Notes: generated by a model not told the origin, from the letters alone. A DNA stretch of 64,000 bases from Phorcus lineatus (GCA_921293015.1 OV121089.1:49547220-49611219), one strand, 5' to 3'. Numbered from the stretch's first letter, positions 42,426-57,735 are shown. Program-made: numbers and translations.

Positions 42426-42427
42426 TA

Positions 42428-44350
42428 TTTTAGCTTGACACTATAATAACATACTGAGCTACAAAAAATAAATTTAATCACTTTTGAAAAACTACAATTA
42501 TCAATACTTGTCAGCCTTTGTGAGATAATATATATGTCACATATCTCTATTATATATAGGTAATTATTGACTGTCCAGCTTAACGACATTCATAAGTATA
42601 TATCCGATTTCTCACTGGCTGAGCTGAGTCAGTCAATTTCAATGTGGGGGTCAAACATAGGAAGGTTTTATTCTTTTTACATATCAAATATCAAGACTGT
42701 AAATGAAATAAAAAACCTTTTTATAATTATTTAAAAATTTGTTTTTGATTTCTTACGTAATTTGATGTTGAAATAACTTAATACATTTTTGTAAATGTAA
42801 ATGTATTGTTCTATCATCAAAATTTGATTATTTTGCTCTAATTGTTCTTAACTGCAATATTTTTCACATAACATTTTGTTAAAAGGAAAAGAACTTTCAA
42901 ATCAATTCTAAAATTTTGTATGATACAAGACGATGTTCTTATAGTGACAACTTCTTCAACTTTCTTCATGTATTTCATCAATCAAACACTTGTATAACAA
43001 TTCAATTGACGGCGTTTTTGGTGAAGTTTACTGTTGAACAATATATACTTAATTCACAAAATATGCACATCCAATTTCTTTTTTTTGTGGCTGTTAGCGA
43101 AAAATGTTTGTTTTTGGATTAATTTTTATCAAAAACGTATGACATGTTAATTTTTTAAGTGTTGGGTTTAAAAAATGAATACTTAGTTGAAATTCTGAAT
43201 ACATACTTAGTTTTCAATGTATGGGTATGAAACCTACACAGGCAAAAGCTTATCTGGATTTCTGTCCATAGATGTTCCTCTTTTATCAAACCTTAACAGA
43301 CTCTTAAAGAGGCATAAAGAGCTGTTCATTACAGATTCATTATTGTATCAATTCCACTGTTAGCCTAGTGTGCAATAAAGTGATCTTTACAACAAGGGAT
43401 GCTGAGGGCTGGGATATAAAGCTATATAGTTTTTCTTTTTCTTCTAAGGCATTTCTAGAACAATATCATTTTCATGCGGGTAGGACTTCTTTTTCAAAGG
43501 CATTATCAATATTCAGATAATTTGATCCATATTTTGATATCATTTTAACGAAGATAACAAGAATTATGTACACTTGTTTTTATACTGTTAGGAATTGACA
43601 ATTTCATCGCAATAAAAATCTGTAAAGTGCTCCATTTAATTAGGCCATTTTTGTGATTCCCATTTAATTCTGTAGCCAACATTCCTGAAGAGGTAACTTA
43701 CTTTATAACTGACATGGCATCTAGACTGACATTTTTGGAGAAGTTTCATCTCTATATGCAGCAAGATTTGGAACCAACATTTTGTTTGAAATGGAAACAA
43801 AACGATTAGGTATAATCCTGAAATATTACTTTTAGAATACTATTACAGCCGTAAAATCGCTGAGTGTTACCCATTTCGATATACCGCACCAACGAGTCAT
43901 GTACAACCTTCCGGTATACTGATTTCCTTGTAGTCTCAATGCTAGGTCTCCATTCACTATAGTTTGGATAAATTGGGGGGCACCGGATGAAATTAACAGG
44001 GTATGACCAATAACCTTTCAGAGTTGTCCTTAATCTATTTCATGTTCTGCTGGATTTGTATGCTTTCCTTAGTGCATCGCATTATCGACTTTCATAAAAA
44101 AAACAACCCACACAACTACATTAAACGTGATGTGGATTACCACATGTATTACAAAACATCCGGAAAATTATAAACGAAAGTGCTTGAAAAGTGCTTGAAA
44201 ATAAACCATAATGATCAAAATTTACGCAAAATTAGGAATCTAAATATTTGAGCGGTCAACATAAACATATAACAGACTTTATATAAAAATCAACGAAAAG
44301 CAAATGCCTATTACGTCATGTGAATGTATGTTTCTTTTGAAATGTTTCTA
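42428..44350. other. Non-coding, no gene recognised
   Basis: A/T-rich spacer between the Tc1 element and the 157-bp satellite. Short frames only. A small duplication GTGCTTGAAAAGTGCTTGAAAA lies near 44180. The transition into the satellite at 44351 is abrupt. Confidence 0.5.
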
Positions 44351-47300
44351 GACGTGTGACCTATGTATATGCTCCTTAGACATAGTCGGTCAACCCACAA
44401 AGACAAACAATGCAAAAAATTTCATTAATTTTTGTTAATTTTGACGTAATCGCCATTTTTGTAGCTCCGTAACCCTCGACGCGCGAAAATCAAAGTTTTC
44501 AAAAATAGGCGTGTGACCTATGTATATGCTCCTTAGACATAGTCGGTCAACCCACAAAGACAAACAATGCAAAAAATTTCATCGATTTTCGTTAATTTTG
44601 ACGTAATCGCCATTTTTGTCGCTCCGTAACCCTCGACGTGCGAAAATCGAAGTTTTCAAAAATAGGCGTGTGACCTATGTATATGCTCCTTAGACATAGT
44701 CGGTCAACCCACAAAGACAAACAATGCAAAAAATTTCATCGATTTTCGTTAATTTTGACGTAATCGCCATTTTTGTCGCTCCGTAACCCTCGACGCGCGA
44801 AAATCAAAGTTTTCAAAAATAGGCGTGTGACCTATGTATATGCTCCTTAGACATAGTCGGTCAACCCACAAAGACAAACAATGCAAAAAATTTCATCGAT
44901 TTTCTTTAATTTTGACGTAATCGCCATTTTTGTCGCTCCGTAACCCTCGACGTGCGAAAATCAAAGTTTTCAAAAATAGGCGTGTGACCTATGTATATGC
45001 TCCTTAGACATAGTCGGTCAACCCACAAATACAAACAATGCAAAAAATTTCATCGATTTTCGTTAATTTTGACGTAATCGCCATTTTTGTCGCTCCGTAA
45101 CCCTCGACGTGCGAAAATCAAAGTTTTCAAAAATAGGCGTGTGACCTATGTATATGCTCCTTAGACATAGTCGGTCAACCCACAAAGACAAACAATGCAA
45201 AAAATTTCATCGATTTTCGTTAATTTTGACGTAATCGCCATTTTTGTCGCTCCGTAACCCTCGACGTGCAAAAATCAAAGTTTTCAAAAATAGGCGTGTG
45301 ACCTATGTATATGCTCCTTAGACATAGTCGGTCAACCCACAAAGACAAACAATGCAAAAAATTTCATCGATTTTCATTAATTTTGACGTAATCGCCATTT
45401 TTGTCGCTCCGTAACCCTCGACGCGCGAAAATCAAAGTTTTCAAAAATAGGCGTGTGACCTATGTATATGCTCCTTAGACATAGTCGGTCAACCCACAAA
45501 GACAAACAATGCAAAAAATTTCATCGATTTTCCTTAATTTTGACGTAATCGCCATTTTTGTCGCTCCGTAACCCTCGACGTGCGAAAATCAAAGTTTTCA
45601 AAAATAGGCGTGTGACCTATGTATATGCTCCTTAGACATAGTCGGTCAACCCACAAAGACAAACAATGCAAAAAATTTCATCGATTTTCGTTAATTTTGA
45701 CGTAATCGCCATTTTTGTCGCTCCGTAACCCTCGACGTGCGAAAATCAAAGTTTTCAAAAATAGGCGTGTGACCTATGTATATGCTCCTTAGACATAGTC
45801 GGTCAACCCACAAAGACAAACAATGCAAAAAATTTCATCGATTTTCCTTAATTTTGACGTAATCGCCATTTTTGTCGCTCCGTAACCCTCGACGTGCGAA
45901 AATCAAAGTTTTCAAAAATAGGCGTGTGACCTATGTATATGCTCCTTAGACATAGTCGGTCAACCCACAAAGACAAACAATGCAAAAAATTTCATCGATT
46001 TTCGTTAATTTTGACGTAATCGCCATTTTTGTCGCTCCGTAACCCTCGACGTGCGAAAATCAGGGCGTGTGACCTATGTATATGCTCCTTAGACATAGTC
46101 GGTCAACCCACAAAGACAAACAATGCAAAAATTTTTCATCGATTTTCGTTAATTTTGACGTAATCGCCATTTTTGTCGCTCCGTAACCCTCGACGCGCGA
46201 AAATCAAAGTTTTCAAAAATAGGCGTGTGACCTATGTATATGCTCCCTTAGACATAGTCGGTCAACCCACAAAGACAAACAATGCAACAAATTTCATCGA
46301 TTTTCGTTAATTTTGACGTAATCGCCATTTTTGTCGCTCCGTAAACCCTCGACGCGCGAAAATCAAAGTTTCAAAAATAGGCGTGTGACCTATGTATATG
46401 CTCCTTAGACATAGTCGGTCAACCCACAAAGACAAACAATGCAAAAAATTTCATCGATTTTCGTTAATTTTGACGTTAATCGCCATTTTTGTCGCTCCGT
46501 AACCCTCGACCGTGCGAAAATCAAAGTTTTCAAAAATAGGCGTGTGACCTATGTATATGCTCCTTAGACATAGTCGGTCAACCCACAAAGACAAACAATG
46601 CAAAAAAATTTCATCGATTTTCGTTAATTTTGACGTAATCCGCCATTTTTTGTCGCTCCGTAACCCCTCGACGTGCGAAAATCAAAGTTTTCAAAAATAG
46701 GCGTGTGACCTATGTATATGCTCCTTAGACATAGTCGGTCAACCCACAAAGACAAACAATGCAAAAAATTTCATCGATTTTCGTTAATTTTGACGTAATC
46801 GCCATTTTTGTCGCTCCGTAACCCCACGACGCTGCGAAAATCAAAGTTTTCAAAAATAGGCGTGTGACCTATGTATATGCTCCTTAGACATAGTCGGTCA
46901 ACCCACAAAGACAAACAATGCAAAAAATTTCATCGATTTTCGTTAATTTTTGACGTAATCTCCCATTTTTGTCGCTCCGTAACCCTCGACGTGCGAAAAT
47001 CAAAGTTTTCAAAAATAGGCGTGTGACCTATGTATATGCTCCTTAGACATAGTCGGTCAACCCACAAAGACAAACAATGCAAAAAATTTCATCGATTTTC
47101 GTTAATTTAGACGTAATCGCCATTTTTGTCGCTCCGTAACCCTCGACGCGCGAAAATCAAAGTTTTCAAAAATAGGCGTGTGACCTATGTATATGCTCCT
47201 TAGACATAGTCGGTCAACCCACAAAGACAAACAATGCAAAAAATTTCATCGATTTTCTTTAATTTTGACGTAATCGCCATTTTTGTCGCTCCGTAACCCT

Positions 47301-50300
47301 CGACGTGCGAAAATCAAAGTTTTCAAAAATAGGCGTGTGACCTATGTATATGCTCCTTAGACATAGTCGGTCAACCCACAAATACAAACAATGCAAAAAA
47401 TTTCATCGATTTTCCTTAATTTTGACGTAATCGCCATTTTTGTCGCTCCGTAACCCTCGACGTGCGAAAATCAAAGTTTTCAAAAATAGGCGTGTGACCT
47501 ATGTATATGCTCCTTAGACATAGTCCGGTCAACCCACAAAGACAAACAATGCAAAAAATTTCATCGATTTTCGTTAATTTTGACGTAATCGCCATTTTTG
47601 TCGCTCCGTAACCCTCGACGTGCGAAAATCAAAGTTTTCAAAAATAGGCGTGTGACCTATGTATATGCTCCTTAGACATAGTCGGTCAACCCACAAAGAC
47701 AAACAATGCAAAAATTTTCATCGATTTTCGTTAATTTTGACGTAATCGCCATTTTTGTCGCTCCGTAACCCTCGACGCGCGAAAATCAAAGTTTTCAAAA
47801 ATAGGCGTGTGACCTATGTATATGCTCCTTAGACAAAGTCGGTCAAGCCACAAAGACAAACAATGCAAAAAAGTTCATCGATTTTCGTTAATTTTGACGT
47901 AATCGCCATTTTTGTCGCTCCGTAACCCTCGACGCGCGAAAATCAAAGTTTTCAAAAATAGGCGTGTGACCTATGTATATGCTCCTTAGACATAGTCCGG
48001 TCAACCCACAAAGACAAACAATGCAAAAAATTTCATTAATTTTCGTTAATTTTGACATAATCGCCATTTTTGTAGCTCCGTAACCCTCGACGCGCGAAAA
48101 TCAAAGTTTTCAAAATAGGCGTGTGACCTATGTATATGCTCCTTAGACATAGTCGGTCAACCCACAAAGACAAACAATGCAAAAAATTTCATCGATTTTC
48201 GTTAATTTTGACGTAATCGCCATTTTTGTCGCTCCGTAACCCTCGACGTGCGAAAATCAAAGTTTTCAAAAATAGGCGTGTGACCTATGTATATGCTCCT
48301 TAGACATAGTCGGTCAACCCCCAAAGACAAACAATGCAAAAAATTTCATCGATTTTCGTTAATTTTGACGTAATCGCCATTTTTGTCGCTCCGTAACCCA
48401 CGACGCGCGAAAATCAAAGTTTTCAAAAATAGGCGTGTGACCAATGTATATGCTCCTTAGACATAGTCGGTCAACCCACAAAGACAAACATGCAAAAAAT
48501 TTCATCGATTTTCTTTTAATTTTGACGTAATCGCCATTTTTGTCGCTCCGTAACCCTCGACGTGCGAAAATCAAAGTTTTCAAAAATAGGCGTGTGACCT
48601 ATGTATATGCTCCTTAGACATAGTCGGTCAACCCACAAAGACAAACAATGCAAAAAATTTCATCGATTTTCGTTAATTTTGACGTAATCGCCATTTTTGT
48701 CGCTCCGTAACCCTCGACGTGCGAAAATCAAAGTTTTCAAAAATAGGCGTGTGACCTATGTATATGCTCCTTAGACATAGTCGGTCAACCCACAAAGACA
48801 AACAATGCAAAAAATTTCATCGATTTTCGTTAATTTTGACGTAATCGCCATTTTTGTCGCTCCGTAACCCTCGACGCGCGAAAATCAAAGTTTTCAAAAA
48901 TAGGCGTGTGACCTATGTATATGCTCCTTAGACATAGTCGGTCAACCCACAAAGACAAACAATGCAAAAAATTTCATCGATTTTCCTTAATTTTGACGTA
49001 ATCGCCATTTTTGTCGCTCCGTAACCCTCGACGTGCGAAAATCAAGTTTTCAAAAATAGGCGTGTGACCTATGTATATGCTCCTTAGACATAGTCGGTCA
49101 ACCCACAAAGACAAACAATGCAAAAAATTTCATCGATTTTCGTTAATTTTGACGTAATCGCCATTTTTGTCGCTCCGTAACCCTCGACGTGCGAAAATCA
49201 AAGTTTCAAAAATAGGCGTGTGACCTATGTATATGCTCCTTAGACATAGTCGGTCAAACCCACAAAGACAAACAATGCAAAAAATTTCATCGATTTTCCT
49301 TAATTTTGACGTAATCGCCATTTTTGTCGCTCCGTAACCCTCGACGCGCGAAAATCAAAGTTTTCAAAAATAGGCGTGTGACCTATGTATATGCTCCTTA
49401 GACATAGTCGGTCAACCCACAAAGACAAACAATGCAAAAAATTTCATCGATTTTCGTTAATTTTGACGTAATCGCCATTTTAGTCGCTCCGTAAACCCTC
49501 GACGTGCGAAAATCAAAGTTTTCAAAAATAGGCGTGTGACCTATGTATATGCTCCTTAGACATAGTCGGTCAACCCACAAAGACAAACAATGCAAAAAAT
49601 TTCATCGATTTTCGTTAATTTTGACGTAATCGCCATTTTTGTCGCTCCGTAACCCTCGACGCGCGAAAATCAAAGTTTTCAAAAATAGGCGTGTGACCTA
49701 TGTATATGCTCCTTAGACATAGTCGGTCAACCCACAAAGACAAACAATGCAAAAAATTTCATCGATTTTCGTTAATTTTGACGTAATCGCCATTTTTGTC
49801 GCTCCGTAACCCTCGACGCGCGAAAATCAAAGTTTTCAAAAATAGGCGTGTGACCTATGTATATGCTCCTTAGACATAGTCGGTCAACCCACAAAGACAA
49901 ACAATGCAAAAAATTTCATCGATTTTCGTTAATTTTGACGTAATCGCCATTTTTGTCGCTCCGTAACCCTCGACGTGGCGAAAATCAAAGTTTTCAAAAA
50001 TAGGCGTGTGACCTATGTATATGCTCCTTAGACATAGTCGGCTCAACCCACAAAGACAAACAATGCAAAAAATTTCATCGATTTTCGTTAATTTTGACGT
50101 AATCGCCATTTTTGTCGCTCCGTAACCCTCGACGCGCGAAAATCAAAGTTTTCAAAAATAGGCGTGTGACCTATGTATATGCTCCTTAGACATAGTCGGG
50201 TCAACCCACAAAGACAAACAATGCAAAAAATTTCATCGATTTTCGTTAATTTTGACGTAATCGCCATTTTTGTCGCTCCGTAACCCTCGAACGCGCGAAA

Positions 50301-53300
50301 ATCAAAGTTTCCAAAAATAACGTGTGACCTATGTATATGCTCCTTAGACATAGTCGGTCAACCCACAAAGACAAACAATGCAAAAAATTTCATCGATTTT
50401 TCGTTAATTTTGACGTAATCGCCATTTTTGTCGCTCCGTAACCCTCGACGTGCGAAAATCAAAGTTTTCAAAAATAGGCGTGTGACCTATGTATATGCTC
50501 CTTAGACATAGTCGGTCAACCCACAAAGACAAACAATGCAAAAAATTTCATCGATTTTCGTTAATTTTGACGTAATCGCCATTTTTGTCGCTCCGTAACC
50601 CTCGACGCGCGAAAATCAAAGTTTTCAAAAATAGGCGTGTGACCTATGTATATGCTCCTTAGACATAGTCGGTCAACCCACAAAGACAAACAATGCAAAA
50701 AATTTCATCGATTTTCGTTAATTTTGACGTAATCGCCATTTTTGTCGCTCCGTAACCCTCGACGCGCGAAAATCAAAGTTTTCAAAAATAGGCGTGTGAC
50801 CTATGTATATGCTCCTTAGACATAGTCGGTCAACCCACAAAGACAAAAAATCCAAAAAATTTCATCGATTTTCGTTAATTTTGACGTAATCGCCATTTTG
50901 TCGCTCCGTAACCCTCGACGAGCGAAAATCAAAGTTTTCAAAAATAGGCGTGTGACCTATGTATATGCTCCTTAGACATAGTCGGTCAACACCCACAAAG
51001 ACAAACAATGCAAAAAATTTCATCGATTTTCGTTAATTTTGACGTAATCGCCATTTTTGTCGCTCCGTAACCCTCGACGCGCGAAAATCAAAGTTTTCAA
51101 AAATAGGCGTGTGACCTATGTATATGCTCCTTAGACATAGTCGGTCAACCCACAAAGACAAACAATGCAAAAAATTTCATCGATTTTCGTTAATTTTGAC
51201 GTAATCGCCATTTTTGTCGCTCCGTAACCCTCGAACGCGCGAAAATCAAAGTTTCCAAAAATAACGTGTGACCTATGTATATGCTCCTTAGACATAGTCG
51301 GTCAACCCACAAAGACAAACAATGCAAAAAATTTCATCGATTTTCGTTAATTTTTACGTAATCGCCATTTTTGTCGCTCCGTAACCCTCGACGTGCGAAA
51401 ATCAAAGTTTTCAAAAATAGGCGTGTGACCTATGTATATGCTCCTTAGACATAGTCGGTCCAACCCACAAAGACAAACAATGCAAAAAATTTCATCGATT
51501 TTCGTTAATTTTGACGTAATCGCCATTTTTGGTCGCTCCGTAACCCTCGACGCGCGAAAATCAAAGTTTCCAAAAATAGGCGTGTGACCTATGTATATGC
51601 TCCTTAGACATAGTCGGTCAACCCACAAAGACAAACAATGCAAAAAATTTCATCGATTTTCCTTAATTTTGACGTAATCGCCATTTTGTCGCTCCGTAAC
51701 CCTCGACGTGCGAAAATCAAAGTTTTCAAAAATAGGCGTGTGACCTATGTATATGCTCCTTAGACATAGTCGGTCATACCCACAAAGACAAACAATGCAA
51801 AAAATTTCATCGATTTTCGTTAATTTTGACGTAATCACCATTTTTGTCGCTCCGTAACCCTCGACGCGCCGAAAATCAAAGTTTTCAAAAATAGGCGTGT
51901 GACCTATGTATATGCTCCTTAGACATAGTCGGTCAACCCACAAGACAAACAATGCAAAAAATTTCATCGATTTTCGTTAATTTTGACGTAATCGACATTT
52001 TTGTCGCTCCGTAACCCTCGACGTGCGAAAATCAAAGTTTTCAAAAATAGGCGTGTGACCTATGCTCCCTAGACATAGTCGGTCAACCCACAAAGACAAA
52101 CAATGCAAAAAATTTCATCGATTTTCGTTAATTTTGACGTAATCGGCCATTTTTGTCGCTCCGTAACCCTCGACGCGCGAAAATCAAAGCTTTCAAAAAT
52201 AGGCGTGTGACCTATGTATATGCTCCTTAGACATAGTCGGTCAACCCACAAAGACAAACAATGCAAAAAATTTCATCGATTTTCGTTAATTTTGACGTAA
52301 TCGCCATTTTTGTCGCTCCGTAACCCTCGACGTGCGAAAATCAAAGTTTTTAAAAATAGGCGTGTGACCTATGTATATGCTCCTTAGACAAAGTCGGTCA
52401 AGCCACAAAGACAAACAATGCAAAAAAATTTCATCGATTTTCGTTAATTTTGACGTAATCGCCATTTTTGTCGCTCCGTAACCCTCGACGTGCGAAAATC
52501 AAAGTTTTCAAAAATAGGCGTGTGACCTATGTATATGCTCCTTAGACATAGTCGGTCAAGCCACAAAGACAAACAATGCAAAAAATTTCATCGATTTTCG
52601 TTAATTTTGACGTAATCGCCATTTTTGTGTCGCTCCGTCACCCTCGACGCACGAAAATCAAAGCTTTCAAAAATAGGCGTGTGACCTATGTATATGCTCC
52701 TTAGACATAGTCGGTCAACCCACAAAGACAAACAATGCAAAAAAATTTCATCGATTTTCGTTAATTTTGACGTAATCGACATTTTTGTCGCTCCGTAACC
52801 CTCGACGTGCGAAAATCAAAGTTTTCAAAAAATAGGCGTGTGACCTATGTATATGCTCCTTAGACATAGTCGGTCAACCCACAAAGACAAACAATGCAAA
52901 AAATTTCATCGATTTTCCTTAATTTTGACGTAATCGCCATTTTTGTCGCTCCGTAACCCTCGACGCGCGAAAATCAAAGTTTTCAAAAATAGGCGTGTGA
53001 CCTATGTATATGCTCCTTAGACATAGTCGGTCAACCCACAAAGACAAACAATGCAAAAAATTTCATCGATTTTCGTTAATTTTGACGTAATCGCCATTTT
53101 TTGTCGCTCCGTAACCCTCGACGCGCGAAAATCAAAGTTTCCAAAAATAGGCGTGTGACCTATGTATATGCTCCTTAGACATAGTCGGTCAACCCACAAA
53201 GACAAACAATGCAAAAAATTTCATCGATTTTCCTTAATTTTGACGTAATCGCCATTTTAGTCGCTCCGTAACCCTCGACGCGCGAAAATCAAAGTTTTCA

Positions 53301-56240
53301 AAAATAGGCGTGTGACCTATGTATATGCTCCTTAGACATAGTCGGTCAACCCACAAAGACAAACAATGCAAAAAATTTCATCGATTTTCCTTAATTTTGA
53401 CGTAATCGCCATTTTTGTCGCTCCGTAACCCTCGACGCGCGAAAATCAAAGTTTTCAAAAAATAGGCGTGTGACCTATGTATATGCTCCTTAGACATAGT
53501 CGGTCAACCCACAAAGACAAACAATGCAAAAAATTTTCATCGATTTTCGTTAATTTTGACGTAATCGACATTTTTGTCGCTCCGTAACCCTCAACGTGCG
53601 AAAATCAAAGTTTTCAAAAATAGGCGTGTGACCTATGTATATGCTCCTTAGACAAAGTCGGTCAAGCCACAAAGACAAACAATGCAAAAAATTTCATCGA
53701 TTTTCGTTAATTTTGACGTAATCGCCATTTTTGTCGCTCCGTAACCCTCGACGTGCGAAAATCAAAGTTTTCAAAAATAGGCGTGTGACCCTATGTATAT
53801 GCTCCTTAGACATAGTCGGTCAACCCACAAAGACAAACAATGCAAAAAATTTCATCGATTTTCGTTAATTTTGACGTAATCGCCATTTTTGTCGCTCCGT
53901 AACCCTCGACGCGCGAAAATCAAAGTTTTCAAAAATAGGCGTGTGACCTATGTATATGCTCCTTAGGACATAGTCGGTCAACCCACAAAGACAAACAATG
54001 CAAAAAAATTTCATCGATTTTCGTTAATTTTGACGTAATCGCCATTTTTGTCGCTCCGTAACCCTCGACGCGCGAAAATCAAAGTTTCCAAAAATAAACG
54101 TGTGACCTATGTATATGCTCCTTAGACATAGTCGGTCAACCCACAAAGACAAACAATGCAAAAAATTTCATCGATTTTCTTTAATTTTGACGTAATCGCC
54201 ATTTTTGTCGCTCCGTAACCCTCGACGTGCGAAAATCAAAGTTTTCAAAAATAGGCGTGTGACCTATGTATATGCTCCTTAGACATAGTCGGTCAACCCA
54301 CAAAGACAAACAATGCAAAAAATTTCATCGATTTTCGTTAATTTTGACGTAATCGCCATTTTTGTCGCTCCGTAACCCTCGACGCGCGAAAATCAAAGTT
54401 TCCAAAAATAGGCGTTTGACCTATGTATATGCTCCTTAGACATAGTCGGTCAACCCACAAAGACAAACAATGCAAAAAATTTCATCGATTTTCCTTAATT
54501 TTGACGTAATCGCCATTTTGTCGCTCCGTAACCCTCGACGCGCGAAAATCAAAGTTTTCAAAAATAGGCGTGTGACCTATGTATATGCTCCTTAGACATA
54601 GTCGGTCAACCCACAAAGACAAACAATGCAAAAAATTTCATCGATTTTCGTTAATTTTGACGTAATCACCATTTTTGTCGCTCCGTAACCCTCGACATGC
54701 GAAAATCAAAGTTTTCAAAAATAGGCGTGTGACCTATGTATATGCTCCTTAGACATAGTCGGTCAACCCACAAAGACAAACAATGCAAAAAATTTCATCG
54801 ATTTTCGTTAATTTTGACGTAATCGAAATTTTTGTCGCTCCGTAACCCTCGACGTGCGGAAATCAAAGTTTTCAAAAATAGGCGTGTGACCTATGTATAT
54901 GCTCCTTAGACAAAGTCGGTCAAGCCACAAAGACAAACAATGCAAAAAAATTTCATCGATTTTCGTTAATTTTGACGTAATCGCCATTTTTGTCGCTCCG
55001 TAACCCTCGACGTGCGAAAATCAAAGTTTCAAAAATAGGCGTGTGACCTATGTATATGCTCCTTAGACATAGTCGCGTCAACCCACAAAGACAAACAATG
55101 CAAAAAATTTCATCGATTTTCGTTAATTTTGACGTAATCGCCATTTTTGTCGCTCCGTAACCCTCGACGCACGAAAATCAAAGCTTTCAAAAATAGGCGT
55201 GTGACCTATGTATATGCTCCTTAGACATAGTCGGTCAACCCACAAAGACAAACAATGCAAAAAATTTCATCGATTTTCGTTAATTTTGACGTAATCGACA
55301 TTTTTGTCGCTCCGTAACCCTCGACGTGCGAAAATCAAAGTTTTCAAAAATAGGCGTGTGACCTATGTATATGCTCCTTAGACAAAGTCGGTCAAGCCAC
55401 AAAGACAAACAATGCAAAAAATTTCATCGATTTTCGTTAATTTTGACGTAATCGCCATTTTTGTCGCTCCGTAACCCTCGACGTGCGAAAATCAAAGTTT
55501 TCAAAAATAGGCGTGTGACCTATGTATATGCTCCTTAGACATAGTCGGTCAAGCCACAAAGACAAACAATGCAAAAAATTTCATCGATTTTCGTTAATTT
55601 TGACGTAATCGCCATTTTTGTCGCTCCGTAACCCTCGACGCACGAAAATCAAAGCTTTCAAAAATAGGCGTGTGACCTATGTATATGCTCCTTAGACATA
55701 GTCGGTCAACCCACAAAGACAAACAATGCAAAAAATTTCATCGATTTTCCTTAATTTTGACGTAATCGCCATTTTTGTCGCTCCGTAACCCTCGACGCGC
55801 GAAAATCAAAGTTTTCAAAAATAGGCGTGTGACCTATGTATATGCTCCTTAGACATAGTCGGTCAACCCACAAAGACAAACAATGCAAAAAATTTCATCG
55901 ATTTTCGTTAATTTTGACGTAATCGCCATTTTTGTCGCTCCGTAACCCTCGACGCGCGAAAATCAAAGTTTCCAAAAATAGGCGTGTGACCTATGTATAT
56001 GCTCCTTAGACATAGTCGGTCAACCCACAAAGACAAACAATGCAAAAAATTTCATCGATTTTCCTTAATTTTGACGTAATCGCCATTTTTGTCGCTCCGT
56101 AACCCTCGACGCGCGAAAATCAAAGTTTTCAAAAATAGGCGTGTGACCTATGTATATGCTCCTTAGACATAGTCGGTCAACCCACAAAGACAAACAATGC
56201 AAAAAATTTCATCGATTTTCCTTAATTTTGACGTAATCGC

Positions 56241-57735
56241 CATTTTAGTCGCTCCGTAACCCTCGACGCGCGAAAATCAAAGTTTTCAAAAATAGGCGTG
56301 TGACCTATGTATATGCTCCTTAGACATAGTCGGTCAACCCACAAAGACAAACAATGCAAAAAATTTCATCGATTTTCGTTAATTTTGACGTAATCGACAT
56401 TTTTGTCGCTCCGTAACCCTCAACGTGCGAAAATCAAAGTTTTCAAAAATAGGCGTGTGACCTATGTATATGCTCCTTAGACAAAGTCGGTCAAGCCACA
56501 AAGACAAACAATGCAAAAAATTTCATCGATTTTCGTTAATTTTGACGTAATCGCCATTTTTGTCGCTCCGTAACCCTCGACGTGCGAAAATCAAAGTTTT
56601 CAAAAATAGGCGTGTGACCTATGTATATGCTCCTTAGACATAGTCGGTCAACCCACAAAGACAAACAATGCAAAAAATTTCATCGATTTTCGTTAATTTT
56701 GACGTAATCGCCATTTTTGTCGCTCCGTAACCCTCGACGCGCGAAAATCAAAGCTTTCAAAAATAGGCGTGTGACCTATGTATATGCTCCTTAGACATAG
56801 TCGGTCAACCCACAAAGACAAACAATGCAAAAAATTTCATCGATTTTCGTTAATTTTGACGTAATCGACATTTTTGTCGCTCCGTAACCCTCGACGTGCG
56901 AAAATCAAAGTTTTCAAAAATAGGCGTGTGACCTATGTATATGCTCCTTAGACAAAGTCGGTCAAGCCACAAAGACAAACAATGCAAAAAATTTCATCGA
57001 TTTTCGTTAATTTTGACGTAATCGCCATTTTTGTCGCTCCGTAACCCTCGACGTGCGAAAATCAAAGTTTTCAAAAATAGGCGTGTGACCTATGTATATG
57101 CTCCTTAGACATAGTCGGTCAACCCACAAAGACAAACAATGCAAAAAATTTCATCGATTTTCGTTAATTTTGACGTAATCGCCATTTTTGTCGCTCCGTA
57201 ACCCTCGACGCGCGAAAATCAAAGCTTTCAAAAATAGGCGTGTGACCTATGTATATGCTCCTTAGACATAGTCGGTCAACCCACAAAGACAAACAATGCA
57301 AAAAATTTCATCGATTTTCGTTAATTTTGACGTAATCGCCATTTTTGTCGCTCCGTAACCCTCGACGTGCGAAAATCAAAGTTTTCAAAAATAGGCGTGT
57401 GACCTATGTATATGCTCCTTAGACATAGTCGGTCAACCCACAAAGACAAACAATGCAAAAAATTTCATCGATTTTTGTTAATTTTGACGTAATCGCCATT
57501 TTTGTCGCTCCGTAACCCTCGACGTGCGAAAATCAAAGTTTTCAAAAATAGGCGTGTGACCTATGTATATGCTCCTTAGACATAGTCGGTCAACCCACAA
57601 AGACAAACAATGCAAAAAAGTTCATCGATTTTCGTTAATTTTGACGTAATCGCCATTTTTGTCGCTCCGTAACCCTCGACGTGCGAAAATCAAAGTTTTC
57701 AAAAATAGGCGTGTGACCTATGTATAGCTACTTAG
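56241..57735. repeat. Satellite sub-block duplicated at 62363-63857
   Basis: Three rare unit variants recur in the same order at one fixed offset of 6,122 bp. CATTTTAGTCG is at 56241 and 62363, ATTTTTGTTA at 57471 and 63593, and the shortened TGTATAGCT at 57721 and 63843. The offset equals 39 units minus one base, and the deletion at 57721 accounts for the missing base. The blocks also share the same run of unit subtypes, so this is a block-level duplication or higher-order repeat. Confidence 0.75.

Noticed and set aside
48359-55144. Minus-strand frames reading RLCLRSIYIGHTPIF
   Set aside because: Translations of the 157-bp satellite; they end after one or two units and vary with indels.
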